Shown here piece after piece: positions 45,938 to 56,096 of a stretch of 64,000 nt of DNA. Source of the DNA: Shewanella atlantica (GTDB lineage Bacteria; Pseudomonadota; Gammaproteobacteria; Enterobacterales; Shewanellaceae). The DNA is taken from positions 124,001-188,000 of the forward strand of contig NZ_RXNV01000002.1 in NCBI RefSeq assembly GCF_003966265.1. Direction: 5' to 3'. A program made the translations under genes and the position numbers. Below the pieces are notes generated by a model. It ran no database searches. It had not been told where the DNA came from and worked only from the letters and a program-made list of their open reading frames with translations. Each line of letters opens with the position of its first letter. Position 1 is the stretch's first letter.

Positions 45938-46486
45938 GTGTCAATAGTATGTCCAGCCCGTAGGCAGTTGTTGTTAGGCCTTGGTGGCGTTGCAATGTTT
46001 TCAATGATCCCCACAAAAGTACAGGCAAGTCGATCGACTACAGGAGTGCGAAGCTTAGGTTTTCGTAACTTACATACCGGGGAACGTGGGCAAGGAAGCT
46101 ATTGGATAGATGGAAGTTACCAAAGTGGTATCTTATCGGATTTCAGTCATATTTTAAGAGACCATAGGCGCAATGAGTCAGCCCCTATGGACAAACGATT
46201 ATATGACCTCCTGTTTAAGTTAAAAGAGTCGTTAAATGTGGAACAAGACTTCAATGTTATCTCCGGATATCGTTCGCCTAAAACCAATGCTATGTTAGCC
46301 TCAAAAAGTAATGGTGTTGCGAAAAAGAGTTACCACATGAAGGGAATGGCAATGGATATAGCGATCCCTGACGTAAATTTGAGCCATCTACGTGAAGCTG
46401 CCATTGAGCTAAAGTTAGGTGGAGTAGGGTATTACCCTCAATCAGGTTTTATTCATGTAGATACCGGTCCTGTTCGTACCTGGTAG
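45938..46486 (+). CDS. YcbK/MepK-like murein endopeptidase (DUF882)
   Basis: The 182-residue protein has a twin-arginine-type signal (RRQLLLGLGG) and a peptidase M15-like fold: SGYRSPKTN, then SYHMKGMAMDI (HxxGxAxD) and FIHVDTGPVR. These supply the zinc ligands of this family, which cuts 3-3 cross-links. The start is GTG 45938 with GGTGGTAG upstream. Pairing with the L,D-transpeptidase gene matches ycbB-ycbK. Confidence 0.88.
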   Translation: MSIVCPARRQLLLGLGGVAMFSMIPTKVQASRSTTGVRSLGFRNLHTGERGQGSYWIDGSYQSGILSDFSHILRDHRRNESAPMDKRLYDLLFKLKESLNVEQDFNVISGYRSPKTNAMLASKSNGVAKKSYHMKGMAMDIAIPDVNLSHLREAAIELKLGGVGYYPQSGFIHVDTGPVRTW

Positions 46487-46629
46487 ATTGTGGCGGGCGT
46501 CTCTTATCTTAGTAATAAGTTCTTTGTTAGCTGGTGCGTCCTGTGTTAGAATGTGCCCGCTTTAAAAAGAGTCTTCGTTGGTCGAAAACGGGGACAATCT
46601 GAAATTTATTATATTTAAGTGAGAAAACT

Positions 46630-46917
46630 ATGTCTTACACTATCGCTGCTGAAATCCGCACTGAAATCGGGAAAGGTTCGAGCCGCCGCCTACGTCATGC
46701 GAATAAAGTTCCTGCTGTTATCTATGGTGCTGGTAAAGAGCCTATCTCTATCAAGTTTGACCATAAAGATATCATCAACCTACAAGAAAATGCTGACTTC
46801 TACTCAAGCGACCTAACTATCACTGTTGATGGTAAAGACGTTAAAGTTCGCGTGCAGGCAATGCAGCGTCACGCATTCAAGCCTCTTATTGAGCACATCG
46901 ATTTCAAATTCGCATAA
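46630..46917 (+). CDS. rplY: 50S ribosomal protein L25
   Basis: The 95-residue protein matches the short form of L25 (E. coli type, 94 residues), which binds 5S rRNA. Sequence features are [26 protein letters not shown] and the C-terminal HIDFKFA. A TAGAAT -10-like element lies near 46550. It is followed by a strong terminator, so it is monocistronic. Confidence 0.97.
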   Translation: MSYTIAAEIRTEIGKGSSRRLRHANKVPAVIYGAGKEPISIKFDHKDIINLQENADFYSSDLTITVDGKDVKVRVQAMQRHAFKPLIEHIDFKFA

Positions 46918-46935
46918 CTTGCGACATTGAAATTT

Positions 46936-46960
46936 AAAAGCGCCTATTGGCGCTTTTTTT
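46936..46960 (+). terminator. Terminator after rplY
   Basis: The AAAAGCGCC/GGCGCTTTT stem with a TATT loop and T tract follows the stop codon. Confidence 0.93.
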
Positions 46961-46999
46961 ATATCTATAACTAATATCAGATCCAGAAAGTCAGGATTT

Positions 47000-47013
47000 A
47001 TACCAATCGGTAT
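47000..47013. repeat. ATACC-nnnn-GGTAT dispersed hairpin
   Basis: ATACCAATCGGTAT ends at the SpoVR stop. Related copies lie at 58893-58906 (one arm imperfect) and 63274-63287. Confidence 0.5.
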
Positions 47014-48533
47014 TACTCCTCTGTTTGTTTATCCGGGCAAGAGGCAATGATACTTTGCACTCCCTCTTCGTTAGACTCTTCGAGCCTTACATCAAAGCCC
47101 CAGAGTCTATGTAGATGCTTGACGACTTCATGACAACTCTTGGCAAGCGGGATTCTGTGAGTCGGTACATATCTTAATGTTAAAGATCGGTCTCCGGTGA
47201 TATCCACCTTTTGAACTTGAATGTTAGGCTCAATATTCGAAAGGTTATATTGCTGCGACAACATCTGACGGATATCTTTATACCCTTGTTCATCATGAAT
47301 GGCCGAGACTGACAGGTAATTTTTCTTGTCGTCGTCAAGAATGCCAAATAGCTTGAACTGCCTGATGATGGTAGGCGAAAGGTATTGGCTGATGAAGCTC
47401 TCGTCTTTAAAGTTTTGCATTGCAAAGTGTAATGTTTCTAACCAATCACTGCCGGCAATATCAGGGAACCAGAGTTTGTCTTCTTCGGTAGGAGACTCAC
47501 AAATTCTCCTTATATCCACGAACATATTAAAACCTAAGGCGTAAGGGTTTATTCCACTGTAGTAGGGGCTGTTGTAGCTAGGTTGTGCAATGACATTGGT
47601 ATGATTTTGAAGAAACTCCATCATAAACCTGTCGGTGACGATGCCATCGTCATAGAGGTGGTTGAGAATAGTATAATGCCAGAAGGTAGCCCACCCCTCA
47701 TTCATTACCTGAGTTTGCTTCTGAGGGTAAAAGTACTGACCCATTTTTCTTACTATCCGAACAATCTCTCTCTGCCAGGGCTCTAACAAAGGTGCATTCT
47801 TCTCAATAAAATAGAGAATGTTCTCCTGAGGTTCTTCCGGAAAGCTGAATGCTTCCTTTTCGATATCATCTTGAGGCGTTAAGGGAATGGTGCGCCATAG
47901 GTCGTTAACTTGGCTCTGTAGATATTCTTCCCTCTCTTTTTGTCTTAGTTGCTCCTCTTTGAATGATATTTCGCTTGGACGCTTATAGCGGTCGACGCCA
48001 TAGTTCATTAATGCATGGCAGGAGTCGATGATAAGCTCGACTTGGTTAGTTCCATGAGTTTCCTCGCATTGACTGATGTAGTTTTTCGCAAAAACCAGAT
48101 AGTCAATTATCGAGCTGGCGTCAGTCCAGGTTTTGAAGAGGTAATTATTTTTGAAGAAGCTATTGTGGCCGAAACTCGCATGGGCCATCACAAGGGCTTG
48201 CATTGTGATGGTATTCTCCTCCATAAGGTAAGCTATGCAGGGATCTGAGTTAATCACGATCTCATAGGCAAGGCCCATCTGACCTCGCTTATAGCTTTGT
48301 TCGGTTTCAATGAACTTTTTACCGAAGGACCAGTGGGTATAACCTATTGGCATACCAATGCCGGCATAAGCATCCATCATCTGCTCGGCTGTAATGACCT
48401 CTATCTGGTTTGGATAAGATTCAAGCTTATAGTGTGCAGCCACTCTTTCAATTTCAGTTAAATAGGACTGAAGTAGCTCGAAGTTCCAATCAGGCCCATC
48501 ATCAAGTGGAGTTCTCTTTTTTTTAGCATCCAT
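47013..48533 (-). CDS. ycgB: SpoVR family protein (YcgB)
   Basis: The 506-residue cytoplasmic protein matches the SpoVR/YcgB family, with TPLDDGPDWNFELLQSYLTEIE at the N terminus and NEGWATFWHYTILNHLYD in the middle. Its molecular function is unknown; in Bacillus SpoVR affects spore cortex formation. It is the third gene of a yeaG-yeaH-ycgB operon: 9 bases separate it from the upstream yeaH stop, and AAGGGGG supplies the ribosome binding site. The operon is known to respond to starvation and stress in E. coli. Confidence 0.93.
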   Translation of the reverse strand: MDAKKKRTPLDDGPDWNFELLQSYLTEIERVAAHYKLESYPNQIEVITAEQMMDAYAGIGMPIGYTHWSFGKKFIETEQSYKRGQMGLAYEIVINSDPCIAYLMEENTITMQALVMAHASFGHNSFFKNNYLFKTWTDASSIIDYLVFAKNYISQCEETHGTNQVELIIDSCHALMNYGVDRYKRPSEISFKEEQLRQKEREEYLQSQVNDLWRTIPLTPQDDIEKEAFSFPEEPQENILYFIEKNAPLLEPWQREIVRIVRKMGQYFYPQKQTQVMNEGWATFWHYTILNHLYDDGIVTDRFMMEFLQNHTNVIAQPSYNSPYYSGINPYALGFNMFVDIRRICESPTEEDKLWFPDIAGSDWLETLHFAMQNFKDESFISQYLSPTIIRQFKLFGILDDDKKNYLSVSAIHDEQGYKDIRQMLSQQYNLSNIEPNIQVQKVDITGDRSLTLRYVPTHRIPLAKSCHEVVKHLHRLWGFDVRLEESNEEGVQSIIASCPDKQTEE

Positions 48534-48542
48534 AGCGCCCCC

Positions 48543-49811
48543 TTAAACAGCTTGCTTCTTAAATAGTTCTCTAAATACCGGGTAAATATCTTCCGCTTGT
48601 TTAATATGCTGGACGGCGATGTTATCAAACGACTTTTGGAGGTTTTCATACTCCCGCCAGAGTGTTTGATGGGCGCGGTTAGTGATCTCTATGTAGCTAA
48701 AGTATCTCACTACCGGAAGCAGGTTCTTTTCAAGTATCTGTTTACATCCGGGAGAGTCATCAGCCCAATTGTCACCATCAGAAGCTTGTGCTGCATAGAT
48801 ATTCCATTCGCTTTCCGGGTAGCGCTCTTTCTGTATCTTATGCATGAGTTTTAATGCGCTGGAAACGATAGTGCCACCCGTTTCCTGAGAATAGAAAAAC
48901 TCGTGCTCATCAACCTCCTTAGCTTGGGTGTGGTGGCGTATATAGACCACGTCGAGATTCTTATAGGTTCGGGTTAGGAAGAGGTAGAGAAGAATATAGA
49001 AACGTTTGGCCATATCCTTTGTCGCCTGGTCCATCGAGCCGGATACATCCATCAGACAGAACATGACAGCCTGACTAGAAGGGATTTCTCGTTTGGCGAA
49101 GTTGTTGTATCTGAGATCAAACGTATCGATAAAGGGAACTTTTTTTATCTTCTGCTTGAGTTCTTCTATCTGCTCCCTGAGAAGTAGAATTCTTTCCGCC
49201 TCTGCTCCGGGCGTATTTTCCAGCTCCTCAAGTTCTTTCTCCAGCAGACTAAGCTGGCCCTTTTTGGTGGAGGTCATTGCAATTCTGCGTGCTAATGATG
49301 AGCTCAGCGAGCGAACAATATTGATATTCGCCGGCACTCCATCATTGGTAAAGCCTGCACGATAAGTTTGGTATTCGACTAATTTGTTTAGGCGATTATT
49401 TTGTAAGTTGGGTAACTCCAGATCTTCAAATAACAGTTCAAGGTACTCATCTTTAGATATCTGGAAGACAAAATCATCTTGTCCTTCACCTGAGTCTGAA
49501 GCATCTCCCTGACCGGAACCCTGACCTCCGCCAGAAGGTGGCCGCTCGATTTTATCTCCTCGGGTAAATTGATCATTGCCAGGGTGGATCCGCTCCTTTA
49601 CTCCTCCTTGTCCTTGATGAAAGGAAGGTTCACTAATGTCTTTCGTCGGGATCCCGATTTTTTCACCCTTATCAACATCAGTAACACTGCGTCGAGTGAC
49701 AGCGTCACTCACAGCTTTTTTTATCTGCTGCTTGTATCTGTTGATAAATCGTTGACGATTAACCGTGCTTTTTCCCTTAGCATTGAGTCGTCTATCTATG
49801 AAATTCGCCAT
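48543..49811 (-). CDS. yeaH: UPF0229/DUF444 family protein (YeaH)
   Basis: The product, about 422 residues, has a C-terminal von Willebrand-type region ([18 protein letters not shown], a MIDAS-like DxSxS motif) and an N-terminal basic part with [11 protein letters not shown]. The start is ATG 49811 because GGGAGGTGCGC precedes it and the family begins FIDRRLN; a longer frame to 49829 is rejected. It sits between prkA and spoVR-type genes and probably acts with the kinase; the precise role is unknown. Confidence 0.92.
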   Translation of the reverse strand: MANFIDRRLNAKGKSTVNRQRFINRYKQQIKKAVSDAVTRRSVTDVDKGEKIGIPTKDISEPSFHQGQGGVKERIHPGNDQFTRGDKIERPPSGGGQGSGQGDASDSGEGQDDFVFQISKDEYLELLFEDLELPNLQNNRLNKLVEYQTYRAGFTNDGVPANINIVRSLSSSLARRIAMTSTKKGQLSLLEKELEELENTPGAEAERILLLREQIEELKQKIKKVPFIDTFDLRYNNFAKREIPSSQAVMFCLMDVSGSMDQATKDMAKRFYILLYLFLTRTYKNLDVVYIRHHTQAKEVDEHEFFYSQETGGTIVSSALKLMHKIQKERYPESEWNIYAAQASDGDNWADDSPGCKQILEKNLLPVVRYFSYIEITNRAHQTLWREYENLQKSFDNIAVQHIKQAEDIYPVFRELFKKQAV

Positions 49812-49864
49812 GCGCACCTCCCAAGTCATTGTAGGGAGCAGTTTATGCTCCCTGAATGTCTATT

Positions 49865-51799
49865 TTAAGAAGACTTTCTTACTCTCAGGTACCATTCTGA
49901 AAGTAATCTGACTTGCTTTTTGGTGTAGCCTTTTTCCATCATTCGATTCACAAAGTCATCATGTTTTCGCTGATCATCGGTTGATGTTTTGGCATTAAAT
50001 GAGATGACCGGCAGAAGATCTTCTGTATTGGAAAACATCTTCTTCTCAATAACCGTACGCAGCTTTTCATAGCTCGTCCATAATGGATTTGAACCTTCAT
50101 TGTTGGCGCGAGCTCTGAGTACAAAGTTAACAATCTCATTTCTGAAGTCTTTAGGGTTACTGATCCCGGCAGGCTTTTCAATTTTCTCGAGTTCTGCATT
50201 AAGGGCCGAACGGTCGAACAGTTGCCCCGTTTCCGGATCACGATACTCTTGATCCTGAATCCAGAAGTCGGCGTAGGTGACATAGCGGTCAAAAATATTT
50301 TGCCCGTATTCTGAATATGACTCCAAATAGGCCGTCTGTATCTCTTTACCTATAAACTCAACATATTTTGGTATTAAGTAGCCTTTCAGAGACTCTAAGT
50401 AGCGTTCGGCAAGTTCAGTCGGGAACTGCTCCTGCTCAATTTGTCGCTCCAGTACATAGAAAAGGTGTACCGGATTCGCTGCAATTTCACTATGATCGAA
50501 GTTAAACACCTTAGATAAGATCTTAAAGGCGAATCGGGTCGATAGGCCATGCATTCCCTCATCAACTCCGGCGTAATCACGGTATTCCTGGTATGATTTT
50601 GCTTTAGGATCTGTGTCTTTTAGACTCTCACCATCATAGACGCGCATTTTTGAAAAGATTGAGGAGTTCTCCGGTGCTATCACGCGTGACAGTACACTAA
50701 ACTGAGCGAGAGTTTCTAGCGTGCCGGGAGCACAAGGTGCTTGTGATAGTTCTGAATTGGCTAACAATTTATTATAGATCTGGATCTCTTCGGAAACCCT
50801 TAAGCAGTATGGAACCTTTACGATATATACCCTGTCCAGAAATGCTTCATTGGTTTTGTTATTTCTAAAGGTCGTCCACTCAGACTCATTCGAGTGCGCG
50901 AGAATAATGCCGTTATAGGGGAGGGCTGACAGGCCTTCGGTGCCGTTATAATTCCCTTCCTGAGTCGCTGTTAATAGTGGGTGCAGTACTTTGATAGGTG
51001 CTTTAAACATCTCCACGAACTCCATCAAGCCCTGATTTGCGCGACATAATGCGCCGGAGTAGGAGTAAGCATCTGCATCATTTTGAGCAAAATGTTCTAG
51101 TTGTCTGATATCAACCTTACCAACCAAGGCTGAGATGTCCTGATTGTTTTCATCTCCCGGCTCTGTTTTAGCGATGGCCATCTGATCCAAAATAGAGGGG
51201 TATACTTTTACAACTTTAAATTTAGATATGTCCCCGCCGTATTCGTGTAAACGCTTCACCGCCCATGGAGACATGATTGATTTAAGGTAGCGGGACGGAA
51301 TGTTATATTCACTCTCTAATAGTCCACTGTCCTCCTCAGGGTTGAATAGGCAAAATGGATGATCATTTACCGGGCTTCTATCCCCATTGGCACTTAACAC
51401 ATAGACAGGAACTTTTTGCATCAAGGCTTTTAATTTCTCTGCGAGCGATGATTTACCGCCACCGACAGGACCCAATAAATAGAGGATCTGCTTCGATTCT
51501 TCAAGACCCTGGGCCGAATGTTTGAGGTAGGCGACTATCTGTTCGATAGACTCTTCCATACCATAAAAATCTTTAAATTCCGGGAACCGGGAAATTAACC
51601 GATTAGAGAAAATTCGACTGAGTATTGGATCTTTCGATGTATCAACGACTTCAGGTTCACCGATTGCAATCAGTAACCTTTCGGCAGCCGATGCATAGGC
51701 TGATCGATCCTTCTTACAGATCTCCAAAAATTCCTGTAATGAATATTCCTCATCGAGCTTTTTTTCGTAGCGCTGTTGGTAATGCTCAAATATGCCCAT
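49865..51799 (-). CDS. yeaG: Serine protein kinase PrkA (YeaG)
   Basis: The 644-residue protein has an AAA-like domain with Walker A GPVGGGKSSLAEKLK (about residues 109-123) and a C-terminal PrkA kinase-like region (residues 420-640). YeaG is a stress and starvation kinase in E. coli. GGGGGTGG precedes ATG 51799. It is the first gene of the yeaG-yeaH-ycgB operon. Upstream palindromes (51922-51951) may hold regulatory sites. Confidence 0.95.
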   Translation of the reverse strand: MGIFEHYQQRYEKKLDEEYSLQEFLEICKKDRSAYASAAERLLIAIGEPEVVDTSKDPILSRIFSNRLISRFPEFKDFYGMEESIEQIVAYLKHSAQGLEESKQILYLLGPVGGGKSSLAEKLKALMQKVPVYVLSANGDRSPVNDHPFCLFNPEEDSGLLESEYNIPSRYLKSIMSPWAVKRLHEYGGDISKFKVVKVYPSILDQMAIAKTEPGDENNQDISALVGKVDIRQLEHFAQNDADAYSYSGALCRANQGLMEFVEMFKAPIKVLHPLLTATQEGNYNGTEGLSALPYNGIILAHSNESEWTTFRNNKTNEAFLDRVYIVKVPYCLRVSEEIQIYNKLLANSELSQAPCAPGTLETLAQFSVLSRVIAPENSSIFSKMRVYDGESLKDTDPKAKSYQEYRDYAGVDEGMHGLSTRFAFKILSKVFNFDHSEIAANPVHLFYVLERQIEQEQFPTELAERYLESLKGYLIPKYVEFIGKEIQTAYLESYSEYGQNIFDRYVTYADFWIQDQEYRDPETGQLFDRSALNAELEKIEKPAGISNPKDFRNEIVNFVLRARANNEGSNPLWTSYEKLRTVIEKKMFSNTEDLLPVISFNAKTSTDDQRKHDDFVNRMMEKGYTKKQVRLLSEWYLRVRKSS

Positions 51800-51921
51800 T
51801 TTCCACCCCCTGAAACGCCTAAATTAGATGAAAGCGATAACTGAAAACCAGTCTCCTAGTATTAATCTTAGACCTAATAACTGAAATTAGTATTAAAAAA
51901 ATCAAATGAAAACAATGAGAA

Positions 51922-51951
51922 ACAGTTGCAAATGCAACAGTTGCAACTGTG
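51922..51951. promoter_or_regulatory. Overlapping palindromes upstream of yeaG
   Basis: The palindromes CAGTTGCAAATGCAACAG and ACAGTTGCAACTGT overlap in AACAGTTGCA...TTGCAACTGT. They lie about 125 bases upstream of the yeaG start and could bind a regulator. Confidence 0.4.
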
Positions 51952-51991
51952 AGCTAGGGTGGTTTTATATAGAGTATTACCAAAGGAGTAT

Positions 51992-52017
51992 AAAAAAGGA
52001 GCTTGAAAAGCTCCTTC
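51992..52017 (-). terminator. Terminator after sodB
   Basis: On the minus strand an AAGGAGCTTTTCAAGCTCCTT-type hairpin is followed by a T-rich run (plus AAAAAA at 51992-51997). It sits just past the sodB stop. Confidence 0.85.
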
Positions 52018-52052
52018 GTTTTATGGTTTAAAAACCGGCTGGAAATAATTTT

Positions 52053-52634
52053 TTAGCTAAAATTTTGATTCACAAAGTCCCAGTTAACCAGCTCCCAATA
52101 ATGTGCGAGGTAATCGGGGCGAACATTGCGATAATCGATATAATACGCATGCTCCCAAACATCCACAGTCATAATTGGTGTCACGCTGTCATCGGTTAAC
52201 GGCGTTGCTGCGTTGCTCGTATTAACGATTGCCACAGAGCCGTCAGCATTCTTAACTAACCAGGTCCATGCACTACCAAAATTATTGACTGCAGCATCGG
52301 TGAATTTAGCTTTAAACGCCTCAAAAGAACCAAATGCTTCATCTATAGCTTTTGCTACTGCGCCTGTTGCGGCTCCACCGCCATTTGGAGACAAACAGTT
52401 CCAATAGAAGGTGTGATTCCAGATTTGAGCTGCGTTGTTAAAAATGCCTCCGGTAGATGACTTAATGATCTCTTCAAGACTCTTTTCGGCCAGCTCAGTG
52501 CCTTCTACAAGGCCATTTAGTTTTACAACGTAGGTATTGTGATGCTTACCATAATGGTATTCGATGGTTTCCTGAGAAATATGAGGTTCAAGTGCGTTTT
52601 TTGGATACGGTAATGCGGGTAATTCAAAAGCCAT
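52053..52634 (-). CDS. sodB: Superoxide dismutase (Fe)
   Basis: The 193-residue enzyme has the Fe/Mn-SOD ligand regions HISQETIEYHYGKHH and DVWEHAYYIDYRN, plus FNNAAQIWNHTFYW. Length and FNNAAQ point to the iron form. It converts superoxide to oxygen and peroxide. It is transcribed alone. Confidence 0.96.
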   Translation of the reverse strand: MAFELPALPYPKNALEPHISQETIEYHYGKHHNTYVVKLNGLVEGTELAEKSLEEIIKSSTGGIFNNAAQIWNHTFYWNCLSPNGGGAATGAVAKAIDEAFGSFEAFKAKFTDAAVNNFGSAWTWLVKNADGSVAIVNTSNAATPLTDDSVTPIMTVDVWEHAYYIDYRNVRPDYLAHYWELVNWDFVNQNFS

Positions 52635-52985
52635 TGCGATTCTCCACTCATCAATAGTTGTAATATTTTGCTTCTAGCGTTGATTCTATTTGAAAATGCC
52701 ATTAAGAGTATGATTAATTTTACGATTATAGCAATCTATAAAAACGGTTAACTGTATAATGGACGCATTCAATCTCCCCAATTGCCATTTTTCCAGGGTT
52801 TTATTGAGGAGCCCTGCTGAATTTGATGCTGCAATTAAGTGTTCTTTTCAAGTTTTGCATGCTAGTTGACACCTTATTAAGAGGAATCGTTAAAACCCTA
52901 CTAAAAGTAGGTTTTTGTTCTGGTTATACCTGAAGTACAATAGGGGAGTTTATTAATCATTGTATGCGTAAGTTAGGAATTAAAA
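52635..52985. other. Divergent gap between sodB and grxD
   Basis: No gene is seen. The grxD side holds TTGAC near 52866 and a stem AAAACCCTACT/AGTAGGTTTT (52892-52916) followed by Ts, which could be an attenuator or the end of a small RNA before grxD. Confidence 0.4.
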
Positions 52986-53333
52986 ATGGAAACAAACGAA
53001 ACCGTAGCGAAAATCAAACAGCAGATCGCAGAGAATCCAATCATTGTTTACATGAAAGGTTCTCCTAAGTTACCTAGCTGTGGCTTCTCATCTCAAGTCG
53101 CTCAAATTATGATTAACTGTAATGCTCAATTTGCGTTTGTTGATATTTTACAACATCCCGATATCCGCTCAGAGCTACCTAAATATGCTAACTGGCCTAC
53201 ATTCCCACAACTTTGGGTTGAAGGTGAGTTGATCGGTGGCTGTGATATTCTAACTGAGATGTATCAAAAAGGTGAGCTTCAAACATTGATCACCGAAACT
53301 GCTGCAAAATATCCGTCAGAAGAGCAAGCGTAA
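52986..53333 (+). CDS. grxD: Monothiol glutaredoxin (Grx4 family)
   Basis: The 115-residue protein has the CGFS active site (C32) and the glutathione-binding KGSPKLPSCGFSSQ and WPTFPQLWVEGELIGGCD. It acts in iron-sulfur cluster transfer with BolA-type partners. It is on its own with a terminator hairpin behind it. Confidence 0.96.
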   Translation: METNETVAKIKQQIAENPIIVYMKGSPKLPSCGFSSQVAQIMINCNAQFAFVDILQHPDIRSELPKYANWPTFPQLWVEGELIGGCDILTEMYQKGELQTLITETAAKYPSEEQA

Positions 53334-53417
53334 CCGCCTGATAAACAGTAACTTGTAGTCCCGTTGTATCGATGGCGGGCGATTATTGACTTATCTCAGA
53401 ACGTGACAGATTTGACA

Positions 53418-53450
53418 TAAAAAAAGCCTTTCTCCTGAAAGGCTTTTTTA
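53418..53450. terminator. Bidirectional terminator between grxD and uraA
   Basis: AAAAAGCCTTTC and GAAAGGCTTTTT arms with a short CCT loop serve both convergent genes. Confidence 0.9.
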
Positions 53451-53481
53451 TTGCTTATCTGTTGGTGAATCACATCACGGC

Positions 53482-54708
53482 TTATGCCGTGACTTCCTCT
53501 TTAGGCATAGGCAGTAGTAAGTTCATTGTGATCGCCACGATACCGCAAAGGCTGATCCCCGTCAGACTGAATGAGCCAATGCCGAAGGCCATTCCGCCAA
53601 TACCGAAGACCAAGGTCACACCCACAATACAGAGGTTTCTGGGTTCATTCAGGTCGACATTATTCTTAATCAGCGAATTTAAACCAACTGCGGCAATAGA
53701 ACCAAACAGCAGGCACATGATACCGCCCATAACAGGGACTGGGATAGTTTGCATCAGTGCACCAAGTTTCCCGATAAAAGCCAGAACAATCGCAGTAATT
53801 GCAGTCCATGTCATGATCACAGGGTTAAACGCTTTAGTTAAGGTTACCGCCCCTGTCACCTCTGAATAAGTGGTATTTGGTGGTCCACCGAAGGCTGAAG
53901 CGGCGATCGTGGCTACGCCATCGCCGGCGAGTGTGCGATGAAGCCCGGGTTTTTTCAGAAAGTCTTTGCCGGTTACATTGGAGATGGCAAGAATATCACC
54001 AATATGCTCGACAGCGGGTGCGATGGCCACAGGTATCATGAATGCGATGGCATGCCAGTTAAATTCCGGGGCAACAAATTTTGGCATAGAAATCCAACTT
54101 GCCGTCGCTACGGGACTGAAATCGATAATCCCGAAACTCAAACTCAGTCCATAGCCTACAATTATCCCAGCGAGAATGGGCATTAATTTGACAATGCCTT
54201 TAGCAAAAATGGCAATACTCACCGTTGTTAATAGCGCCGATAGTGAGATTATTAGGGCGGTATTTTGCTCTACAAGTACCAGACTGCCATCGCCACTTTT
54301 TCCGAGTGCCATATTTACGGCAACTGGTGCCAGTCCTAGTCCGATAACGATAATTACCGGTCCGACAACGACAGGAGGCAGTAATCGTTTAATAAAATTA
54401 TCACCTCTTAGTTTTATTAAACTGGCTAGGGCTATATACACTGCACCCGCAGCCATCAGCCCGCCCATGGTGGAGGGGATCCCCCAGGTTTGAACTCCAT
54501 ACATTATAGGGGCAATAAAGGCGAAAGATGAAGCCAGGAATATCGGTATTTGGCGTTTTGTTATTAACTGAAATAACAGGGTTCCTATACCTGCGGTGAA
54601 TAAAGCGACATTGGTATCCAGGCCTGTGAGTAGAGGCATTAAGACCAATGCACCAAAAGCAACAAACAGCATTTGCGCCCCTTGTAGGGCAAGTGCAATA
54701 TTTTTCAT
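53482..54708 (-). CDS. uraA: Uracil:cation symporter
   Basis: The 408-residue permease has about 14 membrane segments and the NCS2 motifs of uracil/xanthine transporters, among them PAVEHIGDILAISNVTGKDF (substrate-site Glu) and GGPPNTTYSEVTGAVTLTKAFNP. Closest in look to E. coli UraA (429 residues). It imports uracil for the salvage pathway. Its terminator side is shared with grxD. Confidence 0.92.
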   Translation of the reverse strand: MKNIALALQGAQMLFVAFGALVLMPLLTGLDTNVALFTAGIGTLLFQLITKRQIPIFLASSFAFIAPIMYGVQTWGIPSTMGGLMAAGAVYIALASLIKLRGDNFIKRLLPPVVVGPVIIVIGLGLAPVAVNMALGKSGDGSLVLVEQNTALIISLSALLTTVSIAIFAKGIVKLMPILAGIIVGYGLSLSFGIIDFSPVATASWISMPKFVAPEFNWHAIAFMIPVAIAPAVEHIGDILAISNVTGKDFLKKPGLHRTLAGDGVATIAASAFGGPPNTTYSEVTGAVTLTKAFNPVIMTWTAITAIVLAFIGKLGALMQTIPVPVMGGIMCLLFGSIAAVGLNSLIKNNVDLNEPRNLCIVGVTLVFGIGGMAFGIGSFSLTGISLCGIVAITMNLLLPMPKEEVTA

Positions 54709-54903
54709 TATTATTCTCTTATAGGGTAAACCTGCTAATGTTACCAGTATGATGAATGTTTGGTAGCGGCAGACGTCACTGTTTGCCGATTATGTATGCA
54801 ATTTATCAATGTTTTACGCTTTTCCATCATGATTAAGTGAATTCAGATGATAGAGAAGTTGTGGTACAATTTTGATAATTCGTTTTTTTTAGAACAGTAG
54901 AAC

Positions 54904-56013
54904 ATGCTGAAAACCTTATTAAACTCTTCTCTCCTATTTGCCAGTTGTTTGTTATTACAAGTAAACATGGCTAATGCTGCCGAGGTTTCTAAACTTGATG
55001 AAAGTCTAGTGCCCGTCGACTCTCGTTCTGCTGCAGAGCGGAAACAAGCCATCTCAGTGGGTCTGAAGAGCGTCATATTAAAAAATTCAGGCTCGAACTC
55101 GACGCTGGCACATCCAAGTATTGCAGCTATGGTGAAACAACCGACGGCACTAATCAGCCAGTTTGGATATCAAGAGCTTGATGGAGAGCTCTACCTTCAA
55201 GTCAGTTTTGACCATAAACGCGTCATCCGCCTATTGAGAGAAGCAAAGCAGCCTGTATGGGGTAAGCAAAGGCCACTGACATTAGTCTGGGTTGTGGAAG
55301 AACTTCCTGGCGAGAGAGTTATTGTTAATGATGGCTCTTTATTAGAGAGCCGTAGTTTATTTCAAGTAGAATCAGAAGCTAAGGGAGTGCCGCTGTTATT
55401 TCCGTTAATGGATCTCGATGATAATATGAAAGTCTCGGCGAATGATATTCGCGGGATGTTTGCCGAGCAAGTTGACGGCGCGTCTCAGCGTTATCAAGCA
55501 GATTATTTTGTGATGGCTTCGATCGATACGACCGCTTCACCCTTGAAATACAATTTGGCTCTATATCCGGTAGGGAAGGGGGAGCCTATGCATACTCCCT
55601 TGGTGAGTAAGCGTGATGTGGTTGGTGATATCAATGCGGCAGTGACAGAGATAATATCCACTGTGAGTGAATATTATGTTGGCCGTTATGCTATTGCCGA
55701 TACCGGAGCCGAAATAGACAGTTATGTTGATTTTATCGACATCACAGATATGAAGCAGTTAGTCTCAATTGAGAAGTATTTAAAACAGTTGAGTGCCGTA
55801 AAGTCTGTACAGCTTACCCAGTTAAATGGGTCTAGGGCGCGATATACCCTAGAACTTTTTGGAACCGAAGAGGATCTTCATCGTTTGATGAATTTAGAAC
55901 CGAGAGTTCATCCACAAGAGCGCTTAGATATCGATCCCTTTAATAGAGTACAGGGCTCAGATCCTTTTACTTCCGAAGAGAGCGTCGGCATAGAATATCG
56001 CTGGCAAGGATAG
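54904..56013 (+). CDS. DUF2066 family exported protein
   Basis: The 369-residue protein has a signal peptide (residues 1-25) and matches DUF2066, found almost only in gammaproteobacteria, including KQVWGKQRPLTLVWVVEE-type sequence in the middle. It lies before hda, as in many Shewanella and Vibrio genomes. Function is unknown. ATG 54904 follows a short AT-rich leader. Confidence 0.85.
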   Translation: MLKTLLNSSLLFASCLLLQVNMANAAEVSKLDESLVPVDSRSAAERKQAISVGLKSVILKNSGSNSTLAHPSIAAMVKQPTALISQFGYQELDGELYLQVSFDHKRVIRLLREAKQPVWGKQRPLTLVWVVEELPGERVIVNDGSLLESRSLFQVESEAKGVPLLFPLMDLDDNMKVSANDIRGMFAEQVDGASQRYQADYFVMASIDTTASPLKYNLALYPVGKGEPMHTPLVSKRDVVGDINAAVTEIISTVSEYYVGRYAIADTGAEIDSYVDFIDITDMKQLVSIEKYLKQLSAVKSVQLTQLNGSRARYTLELFGTEEDLHRLMNLEPRVHPQERLDIDPFNRVQGSDPFTSEESVGIEYRWQG

Positions 56014-56096
56014 GTCATTCAAATTCATGGATACTCATGTTAAAATGGGTATCTAAGTTACATCGCGTTAAATTAGAGAAGTAGAGATATATCTGA

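Noticed and set aside
53462..53869. 135-codon plus-strand frame opposite uraA
   Set aside because: It lies opposite the membrane-segment-rich uraA gene, and the complementary strand shows known transporter motifs.
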